Shown here piece by piece: positions 17,750 through 26,779 of a stretch of 64,000 bases of DNA. How positions within the stretch are numbered: position 1 is the stretch's first letter; each line of letters starts with the position of its first letter. A program made the position numbers and the translations under genes. The notes below the pieces were generated by a model. That model saw only the letters and a list, made by a program, of their open reading frames with translations, was not told the DNA's origin and did not search any database. The DNA comes from Chitinophaga lutea (lineage in GTDB: Bacteria; Bacteroidota; Bacteroidia; Chitinophagales; Chitinophagaceae): the NCBI RefSeq assembly GCF_003813775.1, contig NZ_RPDH01000001.1, forward strand, positions 434,001 to 498,000. Reading direction: 5' to 3'.

Positions 17750-17997
17750 TTCTTGCCCGACGATCCGGATTCCATGGTGCAACACATTCACCGCCACATC
17801 ACCATGTGGCGTGAAAGGCAAGCCCGGCAACATCTGAAAACAAATACCCCGACACGATCGTCATCACCGGATACGGCCTCGAACGGGAATGGCTGCGTGC
17901 CATATAAAAAATGCCCGGCTGGCGGCCGGGCATTCAAGGAGATAAGCGGATGAAGGCGCAGCACAAACTGCCCGTCAATTTTAAAATGCCGCCTTAG
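17750..17997 (+). pseudogene. Decayed TonB C-terminal domain fragment
   Basis: Reading across frames gives a damaged copy of the neighbouring modules. From 17750 a DPDSMVQHIHRHI start matches the DSLVQFINNNI region of the 17027 protein. After a frame change, YGLEREWLRAI, an in-frame TAA, then KMPGWRPGIQ and KLPVNFKMPP ending in TAG (17995-17997) match the LEEEA helix, MP.W.PG turn and final strand. Frameshift, internal stop and loss of the N-terminus mark it as dead. Its last three bases overlap the convergent purM stop. Confidence 0.72.
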
Positions 17998-19172
17998 AGA
18001 TATTCAAATTCGCCGAAGGCGCTTTTTACCGTTACTTTTTTGGCGGGGCTGTCTGTAACACGGCCCACGATCTGCGCATCGATGTTGTACGTCTGGCTGA
18101 TGCGGATGATATCGGCCGCAATGTTTTCCGGCACGTACAGTTCCATGCGGTGGCCCATGTTGAACACCTGGTACATTTCCTTCCAGCTGGTGCCGGACTG
18201 TTCCTGGATGAGCGAGAACAGCGGGGGAATGGGGAACAGGTTGTCTTTGATCACATGCAGGTTTTCGATGAAATGCAGCACCTTGGTCTGCGCACCGCCG
18301 CTGCAATGCACCATGCCGTGCACCTGCGGACGGAAGTTTTCGAGAATCTGTTTGATCACCGGCGCGTAGGTGCGGGTGGGTGATAATACGAGTTTGCCCG
18401 CGGTGATTTTACCGTGACCGGGAATGTCTACCAGGTCTTTCAGCCCTTTTTTCCCGCTGAACACGAGTTCTTTCGGGATGGCGGGGTCGTATGTTTCGGG
18501 ATATTTTTCCGCTACGCTTTTATTGAACACGTCGTGGCGCGCGGAGGTAAGGCCGTTGCTGCCCATACCGCCGTTGTATTCGCGTTCGTAAGTGGCCTGT
18601 CCGTATGATGCGAGGCCCACCACCACATCGCCGGCGGCAATGCGGTCGTTCGAGATCACATCGGCCCGTTTCATGCGGCAGGTAACGGTGGAATCCACGA
18701 TGATGGTGCGCACGAGATCGCCCACATCCGCGGTTTCGCCACCGGTGGAATAGATGCCCATCCCGTAACTGCGCAACTCTTCGAGGATTTCTTCGGTGCC
18801 GTTGATGATGGCGGCGATCACTTCGCCCGGCACGCGGTTCTTGTTGCGGCCGATGGTGGAGGAAAGCAGGATATTATCGGTGGCGCCCACGCAAAGCAGG
18901 TCGTCAGTGTTCATGATGATGGCATCCTGCGCGATACCGCGCCAAACTCCCAGGTCGCCGGTTTCTTTCCAGTAGGCGTACGCCAGCGACGATTTGGTGC
19001 CCGCTCCGTCCGCATGCATAATATTGCACCACTGCTCGTCTCCGCCGAGGATGTCCGGGATGATTTTGCAGAACGCGCGGGGAAACAGTCCCTTGTCAAT
19101 ATTACGGATGGCGTTGTGCACATCTTCCTTTCCGGCTGAAACACCCCGCTGGGCGTAGAGGTTTTGATCCAC
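17994..19172 (-). CDS. purM: Phosphoribosylformylglycinamidine cyclo-ligase
   Basis: 392 residues if translation starts at GTG 19172. The frame is open further, but upstream sequence overlaps the ribF start, and the family N-terminus (LYAQRGVSAGKEDVHNAI) begins only here. PurM makes aminoimidazole ribonucleotide in purine synthesis. The conserved block IMHADGAGTKSSLAY and the later STGGETADVGDLV are the ATP/FGAM-binding regions. It is longer than E. coli PurM (about 345), as in other Bacteroidota. It is convergent with the TonB-domain remnant and divergent from ribF. Confidence 0.93.
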   Translation of the reverse strand: MDQNLYAQRGVSAGKEDVHNAIRNIDKGLFPRAFCKIIPDILGGDEQWCNIMHADGAGTKSSLAYAYWKETGDLGVWRGIAQDAIIMNTDDLLCVGATDNILLSSTIGRNKNRVPGEVIAAIINGTEEILEELRSYGMGIYSTGGETADVGDLVRTIIVDSTVTCRMKRADVISNDRIAAGDVVVGLASYGQATYEREYNGGMGSNGLTSARHDVFNKSVAEKYPETYDPAIPKELVFSGKKGLKDLVDIPGHGKITAGKLVLSPTRTYAPVIKQILENFRPQVHGMVHCSGGAQTKVLHFIENLHVIKDNLFPIPPLFSLIQEQSGTSWKEMYQVFNMGHRMELYVPENIAADIIRISQTYNIDAQIVGRVTDSPAKKVTVKSAFGEFEYL

Positions 19173-19192
19173 AATTGTAAGTTTAGAAAGTG

Positions 19193-19225
19193 CAAAAGTA
19201 AAAGATTCTGCCCATACGCGGCAAG
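19193..19225 (-). promoter_or_regulatory. purM promoter candidate
   Basis: On the minus strand, CTTG (19222-19225), a 21-base spacer and TACTTTTG (19193-19200). One mismatch in the -33 box and a long spacer make it weaker. It implies a very short leader before the GTG at 19172. Confidence 0.5.
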
Positions 19226-19230
19226 GCTGC

Positions 19231-19260
19231 TTTGGATTCCGCCCAAAACATTTAGATTTG
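19231..19260 (+). promoter_or_regulatory. ribF promoter
   Basis: TTTG (19231-19234), an 18-base spacer and TAGATTTG (19253-19260), 32 bases before the ribF ATG. It lies back to back with the purM promoter, only 5 bases apart. Confidence 0.65.
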
Positions 19261-19292
19261 CACGGCGTTTTTGAAAATATGACCGTTCCACC

Positions 19293-20219
19293 ATGCAGGT
19301 TCACAGAGACTTACAACAATTGCCCGTTTTCAGGAATGCTGTGATCACCATCGGCACATTCGACGGCGTGCATACCGGCCACCAGTACATCCTGCAGCAA
19401 TTGCAGGAAGCGGCCGCCGCCTGCAACGGCGAAACGGTGATCATCACTTTCGACCCGCACCCGCGGGAGGTGCTGGCGCCGCACGATAAATCCGTTCGCC
19501 TGCTTACCACGCTCGACGAAAAAATCATGCTGCTGGAACAACGGGGCATCGATCACCTGGTGGTGGTACCGTTCACCAAAGCGTTTTCGGAGCTCTCCGC
19601 CACCGCCTACCTCGAAGATTTTCTTATCCGCACATTCAATCCGCATACCATCATCATCGGCTACGACCACCGTTTCGGCCACAACCGCGAAGGCGGGCTG
19701 GAACTGCTGGAGGCGGAGCAACAGAAATTCGGCTTCCGGCTGCTGGAAATCCCCCAGCAGGTGGTGCACGACCTGACCGTGAGCTCCACCAAAATCCGTA
19801 AAAGCCTGCTGGAAGGGGCCGTTCAGCTGGCCAACGAATTGCTGGGCTACCCCTATTTCCTCAACGGCACCGTGGTGCATGGCGACAAAATGGGGCGCCA
19901 GCTGGGTTTCCCCACCGCCAACATCTCCCTCAACGACAGCCGCAAACTTATCCCCGCCCAGGGCGTATATGCCGTAACGGTAACCACCGGCGGCCGCACG
20001 CTCAAAGGAGCGCTGAACATCGGCACCCGGCCTACTTTCAACGGGACCGAACTGAGAATCGAGGTGTTTATCCTTGATTTTAATGAAGACATTTACGGCC
20101 ATCCCATCCGCGTCAACTTCCTGGATTACATCCGTTCCGACAGAAAATTCGATTCCGTGGAAGCACTGGTGGTGCAGATGAAAGACGATGTGGAAAAAGC
20201 CAGGGTACTGGCGGATTAA
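19293..20219 (+). CDS. ribF: Bifunctional riboflavin kinase/FAD synthetase
   Basis: 308 residues. The N-terminal FAD synthetase domain has the nucleotidyltransferase motif GTFDGVHTGH (21-30) and later GYDHRFGHNREG. The C-terminal riboflavin kinase domain has GRQLGFPTANI and GALNIGTRPTF. It converts riboflavin to FMN and then FAD. It is a single-gene unit, divergent from purM. A long imperfect palindrome follows its stop. Confidence 0.96.
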   Translation: MQVHRDLQQLPVFRNAVITIGTFDGVHTGHQYILQQLQEAAAACNGETVIITFDPHPREVLAPHDKSVRLLTTLDEKIMLLEQRGIDHLVVVPFTKAFSELSATAYLEDFLIRTFNPHTIIIGYDHRFGHNREGGLELLEAEQQKFGFRLLEIPQQVVHDLTVSSTKIRKSLLEGAVQLANELLGYPYFLNGTVVHGDKMGRQLGFPTANISLNDSRKLIPAQGVYAVTVTTGGRTLKGALNIGTRPTFNGTELRIEVFILDFNEDIYGHPIRVNFLDYIRSDRKFDSVEALVVQMKDDVEKARVLAD

Positions 20220-20253
20220 GCGCCCTTCCTCCCATGCATACTGATGGATTTCC

Positions 20254-20368
20254 GGGTTTTCAACGAAGGATCAACGAACCTCCACAGGGGGATGAACGAA
20301 CCTTCACAGGAAAACTGATCGTTCGTTGTAGCTTCGTTGAAGGTTCGTTGATCCTTCGTTGAACACCC
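20254..20368. repeat. 115-base imperfect palindrome
   Basis: Arms 20254-20281 and 20341-20368 are inverted copies matching at 27 of 28 positions, with 21 perfect bases (20261-20281 with 20341-20361). The inner 59 bases contain a further in-register pairing of AACGAAC with GTTCGTT. The motif CAACGAA recurs several times in each arm. It could form a long hairpin in ribF mRNA, a cruciform, or be a small palindromic mobile repeat. It lacks a T-tract. Confidence 0.85.
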
Positions 20369-20597
20369 AGGTAAGGCAGTGGTACAAAGTACTTTCAATT
20401 GACTGATTTGCAATGCGATAGGAGCATTTTGGCCCTGTTTCGACAATCCTCACCACTTATCGGAATACAAGCCAGGCCTGGATTACAGCCACGTTGATCC
20501 CCCTCTCCGCCAGTATGGCCTTGATTTCCGGTGGGTTTTCCGGATGAAAATGCGGCGTTTTCCGGCCGTTCCGGCTATGCAGGGTTGCCCAAAACAA

Positions 20598-20625
20598 AAA
20601 AGCCGGCATTCCGGCCGGCTAAAAT
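20598..20625 (-). terminator. holA terminator
   Basis: AGCCGGC and GCCGGCT arms (minus-strand reading ends in six T residues) lie just after the holA stop. Confidence 0.75.
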
Positions 20626-20642
20626 CACGTACAAACAGCTTT

Positions 20643-21641
20643 TTAAGGCCGCATTATCCTGAACAGCAATTCCTTCATCAGTTCCCCGTCTTCATTACCA
20701 CCGTCGCCGATGCCGATGCTGCGCAGGTTGTACTGGTGCAGCAGCAGGATGGCGCGTTCCGCCCCTTCGGCGCCGTAATTGCGGGCCGCGGCCGTGTAAT
20801 CTTTCAGGAAGAACGGGTGCACGCCCAATGCGGAGGCCATTTCTTTCTCCCCTCCTTTCACGCCGAACAGTAAACTGATTTTCGCAAAGTAGTTATACAG
20901 CGCCGGGATGACCATCTGGATGGGTGCGGCTTTGGGGTTGGCGGTGAAATATTTGACGATGCGCATCACCTTCCCGATATCCTGCTGGCCCAGCGCGTTC
21001 TGCAATTCAAAAACGTTGTACTCCTTGCTGATGCCAACGTACTTCTCGATGTCGCTTTCGTCTATTTTTTTCCCGGCCGGCAGGTTCACCAGCAGTTTGT
21101 CGATTTCGTTGGCGATGCGCGAGAGGTCGTTCCCGATATGATCGGCCAGCAGCACGCAGGCTTTCTCCGAAATGGCGAGGCCCTGACCGCGCACGTAGGC
21201 TTCCGCCCAGGAAGGCAGCTGGTTGTCGTACAGCTTTTTGGTGGCCAGCACCACCCCTTTTTCCTTGATAAGCTTCGACATTTTGCTCCGCCCGTCGAGC
21301 TTGCCCTGTTTGTGGGCTACGACGAATACGGTGGATTCCAGCGGCTGGGTGATGTAGGCTTCGAGCTTCAGCAGGTCGCGCATGGCCTGCGCTTCCTTCA
21401 GTATCACCACCTGGCGTTCCGCAAACATGGGATAACGGCGGCAGGCGTTGATCACGGTGGCCCAGTCGGTATCCTTCCCGTAAAACACGGTCAGGTTAAA
21501 TCCCTGGTCGGCTTCGCTGAGCAGCTTGTGCTCGGCATATTCCACCACCTGGTCGATAAAAAAATCCTCTTCCCCTTCCAGCCAGTACAGCGGCCGGAAC
21601 TTGTTGCTTTTCCATTCTTTGATGATATCCTGGTATTCCAT
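20643..21641 (-). CDS. holA: DNA polymerase III delta subunit
   Basis: 332 residues, the usual length for HolA. The delta subunit opens the sliding clamp as part of the clamp loader. The N-terminal AAA-like fold begins with a conserved WLEGEEDFFIDQVVE stretch. The middle has RYPMFAERQVVILKEAQ and the C-terminal collar domain ends the protein. It is encoded 24 bases after the exonuclease gene on the same strand, so the two are probably cotranscribed. Confidence 0.92.
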   Translation of the reverse strand: MEYQDIIKEWKSNKFRPLYWLEGEEDFFIDQVVEYAEHKLLSEADQGFNLTVFYGKDTDWATVINACRRYPMFAERQVVILKEAQAMRDLLKLEAYITQPLESTVFVVAHKQGKLDGRSKMSKLIKEKGVVLATKKLYDNQLPSWAEAYVRGQGLAISEKACVLLADHIGNDLSRIANEIDKLLVNLPAGKKIDESDIEKYVGISKEYNVFELQNALGQQDIGKVMRIVKYFTANPKAAPIQMVIPALYNYFAKISLLFGVKGGEKEMASALGVHPFFLKDYTAAARNYGAEGAERAILLLHQYNLRSIGIGDGGNEDGELMKELLFRIMRP

Positions 21642-21665
21642 GTTCGCGTTAGTTATGTGTGCCCT

Positions 21666-22394
21666 TTACACAAAAGATACTTCCTCTTTTCCCAGCAGCG
21701 GCAGGCCTTTGAACTTGAGCAGCAGCTGGGCGACGGTGAGCACATCTTTCTGGCAGTACTCCACGATCCGGGGGAGGTTCCGTTCTTCCCAGAACACCCG
21801 GCCCACCATACTGCCGTCGATATCGTCTTTCGGCGTGGGAATGCCCAGTACGGCGGCCAGCAGCTTGAGGGAGGTATAATTTCTGAACTCGCCGAAACGC
21901 CATATCTGCAGGGTATCCAGCATGGGCGACTCCCAGGGTTTGAAATTATGGACCTGCATGGGAGCCGGCAGGTTCAGGCCATTAATTAATGCACGGCGGC
22001 AAAGATAGGGAATATCGAACTCGCGGATGTTATGCCCGGCGAACTGGAAACGTGGAAATTTTGTAAAAAATTTCTGCACCAGCTCCAGGAACGCCACCAG
22101 CACTTCCTGCTCGTTCTCCCCGGCAAAAGATTTTATACGTAATTGATAATGACCGCCTTCCGTATAAAAAAAACCGGCAGAAATACAGACGATGCGTCCG
22201 AATTCGGCATACAAACCTGCCTTTTCTGCGAACGCTTCTTCCCCATTTTCAGATTCTGGCGCAGTTTTTGTATTTTTTTCCAGCCACAGGCGTTGCATAT
22301 CGTCTGGCAAATGATTGAAGTCTGCCGTTAGCGGAGTAGTTTCTATGTCGAGGAGGAGTAATTGATCGAGGGCAACGGTATTGAGCACAGCCAA
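21666..22394 (-). CDS. DEDD 3'-5' exonuclease, PolB-exonuclease-like
   Basis: 242 residues. The DnaQ-like fold shows Exo I as LLDIETTPL (Asp and Glu ligands), Exo II in GHNIREFDIPYL and Exo III in EYCQKDVLTV. This matches the predicted PolB-associated 3'-5' exonuclease family, a stand-alone proofreading-type nuclease in Bacteroidota. The neighbouring holA supports a role in DNA replication or repair. The actual substrate is unknown. Confidence 0.88.
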   Translation of the reverse strand: MAVLNTVALDQLLLLDIETTPLTADFNHLPDDMQRLWLEKNTKTAPESENGEEAFAEKAGLYAEFGRIVCISAGFFYTEGGHYQLRIKSFAGENEQEVLVAFLELVQKFFTKFPRFQFAGHNIREFDIPYLCRRALINGLNLPAPMQVHNFKPWESPMLDTLQIWRFGEFRNYTSLKLLAAVLGIPTPKDDIDGSMVGRVFWEERNLPRIVEYCQKDVLTVAQLLLKFKGLPLLGKEEVSFV

Positions 22395-22493
22395 AAGAGT
22401 TTAAAACGTGTAAATTAAGTAAAATTTAACGTTACAGTTTTTCAGAAAAAATTTTACCCATATAAACAATCAACAAATAAAACAAACATCACT

Positions 22494-23459
22494 ATGGCGG
22501 AAAACACTTTCAATACCGGTACGCCCGGTACTTCCGGACCTGAAAAACCAAAAAGCAACAAAAACGGAGTTATTTACGGGGTTCTCATTGCCGCGCTGGT
22601 GGGTACTTGGGGGTACATGTTTTATGACAAGAGCCAGACGAGCAAGGAACTTGTGGTGAAAGAAAATCAGCTGGATACACTGACCAATTCCCGGAACGAA
22701 CTGCAATCCGAGTACGATGCCGCCCAGGCCCGCCTGGACGACCTGATCTCCCAGAACAGCCGCATGGACAGCCTTGTAAAAAGCAAGGACAAAGAAATTG
22801 CGGACATGAAGGGCCGTATCAGCAGCATCCTCAGCAATAAAAACGCGACAGCTGCCGAGCTGGCCGAAGCAAGAAGGCTGATCGACCAGCTGAAAGCCTC
22901 CACCGAGTCTTACGTACAAACCATCGAAAGACTGGAAGGTGAGAAAATCGTGATCACCGGCGAACGCGACGTAGCCCGTAAAGAGCGCGACTCTGTAACC
23001 ACTGTGAAAGACAGCCTGGGCAAACGCGTTGAAATCGGCTCCGTGCTGCACGCTTCCAATATCAAACTGTCGCCCATCAACGTTCGGCGCAACGGCAAAG
23101 AAGAAGTAACCAGCAAAGCCAAAAGGGCCGATATGATGCGCGTGAGCTTCGACGTAGACAACCGCATTGCCACCACCGGCGATAAAGACATCTACGTAGC
23201 CATCACCGCTCCCGACGGTTCTCCCCTGGCTGTAGAAGCCCTGGGCAGCGGCCGCTTCACCCTGGAAGACGGTACCGAAAAACTGTACACCGTTAAGAAA
23301 ACCGTTTCTTACGTGGCAGGCGGCACCACCCCGGTGAGCATGGACTGGAAACAGAATTCCGATTTCAAACCCGGTGACTACACCGTGGAAATATACCAGG
23401 ACGGTTTCAGGATCGGCGCCGGTAAAGTAAATCTTAAAAAAGGCGGTCTCTTTAATTAA
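22494..23459 (+). CDS. Membrane-anchored coiled-coil envelope protein
   Basis: 321 residues. A short Gly/Thr/Pro-rich N-terminus is followed by a single membrane helix (about 25-45) and a coiled coil (about 50-185) of Glu/Lys/Leu heptads. The C-terminal part (about 190-320) is predicted beta-rich, with paired sequences such as GDYTVEIYQDGFRIGAGKV at the end. The layout is an inner-membrane anchor with a long periplasmic rod. I do not recognise a named family, although similar proteins are common in Chitinophagaceae. It has its own terminator. Confidence 0.8.
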   Translation: MAENTFNTGTPGTSGPEKPKSNKNGVIYGVLIAALVGTWGYMFYDKSQTSKELVVKENQLDTLTNSRNELQSEYDAAQARLDDLISQNSRMDSLVKSKDKEIADMKGRISSILSNKNATAAELAEARRLIDQLKASTESYVQTIERLEGEKIVITGERDVARKERDSVTTVKDSLGKRVEIGSVLHASNIKLSPINVRRNGKEEVTSKAKRADMMRVSFDVDNRIATTGDKDIYVAITAPDGSPLAVEALGSGRFTLEDGTEKLYTVKKTVSYVAGGTTPVSMDWKQNSDFKPGDYTVEIYQDGFRIGAGKVNLKKGGLFN

Positions 23460-23496
23460 CAGACCCACGATAGACAATCCAACATTCGATAAGCAC

Positions 23497-23526
23497 AAAG
23501 GTGCGGCCGCGAGCCGCACCTTTTTT
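23497..23526 (+). terminator. Terminator after the coiled-coil gene
   Basis: AAGGTGCGGC and GCCGCACCTT arms with a 5-base loop, followed by T residues. Confidence 0.85.
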
Positions 23527-23702
23527 ATTCCTGTCAGGATTGTTAAAGATTGGTTATTGAATTTAAAATATATATAAAAATAAGATAAAATTAACTTTCT
23601 TTGCGAAGAATTCCGGAAAACGGTATCCCCAGGTACATTTTCCGCTGAATTTTCTGGAAACCGGTGCTTGTGACGATTGTTTCGTCTTCGTTAGACTGAA
23701 TT

Positions 23703-24122
23703 ATGGAGCTATTCGATAATATTTATGACATGGACACAAATAAGGTAGTTTATGTAATCGACGATGATGAGATTTTCCACTTTATTGTTAAGAAGATGTT
23801 TGGATTGCAAGGTTGGAATGTAGCGGTGAATTCCTTTTTATCCGCAGAAGACGCCATTGAGGACCTGAGCTCTTTTGCCGAACGGAACCTGCCCTGCCTC
23901 ATCATTCTGGATATGAACATGCAGCGCATGAACGGATGGGATTTTATAGAGGCGTTCCGTGGGCTCAAAAACCGTTTACGGAAGCATGTGCCGATCATCA
24001 TGTGCTCTTCGTCGATGAACATCCAGGATATGGAGAAAGTCAAAAAAACACCCGAGCTGATGGCTTACATTACCAAGCCGCTCGACAAATCGAAAATGAA
24101 AGTCATTGAAGAATATCTCTGA
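23703..24122 (+). CDS. Stand-alone response-regulator receiver
   Basis: 139 residues if the first ATG (23703) is used; a second ATG at 23730 gives 130 and fits receivers better. Features are the acidic cluster VIDDDE near the start, the phosphoacceptor Asp in IILDMNMQRMNGW, and the conserved Lys in YITKPLDKSKM. There is no output domain, so it acts as a CheY/Spo0F-like diffusible receiver. No histidine kinase is adjacent. It is common in Bacteroidota and its partner is not visible here. Confidence 0.92.
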   Translation: MELFDNIYDMDTNKVVYVIDDDEIFHFIVKKMFGLQGWNVAVNSFLSAEDAIEDLSSFAERNLPCLIILDMNMQRMNGWDFIEAFRGLKNRLRKHVPIIMCSSSMNIQDMEKVKKTPELMAYITKPLDKSKMKVIEEYL

Positions 24123-24156
24123 AAAGAGAGCTATACCCAAAAAAGTAACCCATAAA

Positions 24157-24184
24157 AAAAGAGCGGAATCATTTCCGCTCTTTT
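24157..24184. terminator. Bidirectional terminator, receiver and ABC-F genes
   Basis: AAAAGAGCGGAA and its inverted copy (24157-24168 and 24173-24184) flank a 4-base loop, with A and T tracts on either side. It separates the convergent receiver and ABC-F genes. Confidence 0.85.
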
Positions 24185-24209
24185 GCATTTATCTATTTTT
24201 CATTTTCTG

Positions 24210-25931
<1,722 letters not shown>

Positions 25932-25987
25932 TCATTGAACAATTTTCCGATATGTATTGTTAACAATTACAACTAAAAAGCAGTGTT

Positions 25988-26524
25988 ATGATACATCAAC
26001 TGGCAAAATATTGGTGGCTGGTGGCGCTCCGGGGCGTGCTGGCCGTGCTTTTCGCCATCCTGGCCTTTCTCTGGCCGGCCATCACCCTGTCTATCCTGGT
26101 GATTTTCCTGGGCGCCTACCTGTTCGTGGACGGCATTTTCACCCTCGTGCACGGGTTCCGCATCATGAAAACCGACAGCCACTGGTGGGCGCTGGTGCTG
26201 GAGGGCCTGGTGAGCGTCGTGGCGGGGCTCATTGCGCTGTTCAGCCCGGGCATAACGGCCCTGTTCCTCGTGGTGCTGGTGGCCATCTGGTCGCTGGTAA
26301 CGGGCATACTGGAAATCATACTGGCCATCCGGCTGCGGAAGGAGATCACCAACGAATGGATGCTGATCCTGGCCGGGGTACTGTCTATTGTATTCGGGAT
26401 AATACTGCTGGCCCAGCCGCTTACCGGCGTGGTGGTGATTTCGTGGTGGCTGGCGTTTTACGCGCTGTTTTTCGGGATATTCCTCATTTCGGTGGGTTTC
26501 CGGCTGAAAAAACTGGCCAGGTAG
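25988..26524 (+). CDS. HdeD-family membrane protein
   Basis: 178 residues with six hydrophobic helices in pairs, the HdeD/DUF308 layout. HdeD in E. coli is linked to acid resistance at high density, but most relatives have no defined role. The pattern of repeated aromatic/Gly pairs (RGVLAVLFAILAFLWP near the N-terminus) is typical. It is a single gene followed by a bidirectional terminator. Confidence 0.82.
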   Translation: MIHQLAKYWWLVALRGVLAVLFAILAFLWPAITLSILVIFLGAYLFVDGIFTLVHGFRIMKTDSHWWALVLEGLVSVVAGLIALFSPGITALFLVVLVAIWSLVTGILEIILAIRLRKEITNEWMLILAGVLSIVFGIILLAQPLTGVVVISWWLAFYALFFGIFLISVGFRLKKLAR

Positions 26525-26698
26525 CCGTTTCCGGCGCATCCAGGGTGGAGGCCCCCGGCGCTCCTATCCCTGCCGGCAGCCCCCGGCGAAGTGAAATGCA
26601 GGACAACCGGGAAGCAGCCCGGCAACTGCGCTGCCGGACAAGCAAAAATCAGTTTCAAAAGAGCAGGGAAAACCCCGCCGAAAATAACTCAGGTGTGC

Positions 26699-26738
26699 AG
26701 AAAGAAGGGCTGGCCGTTTAAGGCCAGCCCTTCTTTCT
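26699..26738. terminator. Bidirectional terminator, HdeD and S9 peptidase
   Basis: Perfect 17-base arms (26699-26715 and 26722-26738) with a 6-base loop. It lies in the 255-base gap between convergent genes; the rest of the gap shows nothing. Confidence 0.85.
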
Positions 26739-26779
26739 GTATTATCAGGCAGACGTTTTCACTTCGCCCGCACACTCCC

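Larger units (their letters stand above)
20220..20642. other. 423-base gap: palindrome plus holA terminator
   Basis: No convincing gene. It holds a 115-base imperfect palindrome (20254-20368) and the holA terminator. On the minus strand about 20462-20600 stays open with no ATG and ends in an Arg-TAA. It matches nothing I recognise. Confidence 0.6.

Noticed and set aside
20462..20600. Minus-strand open stretch ending in an Arg-TAA codon before the palindrome
   Set aside because: It has no start codon, covers the holA terminator and resembles nothing I know. A remnant is possible but not supported.
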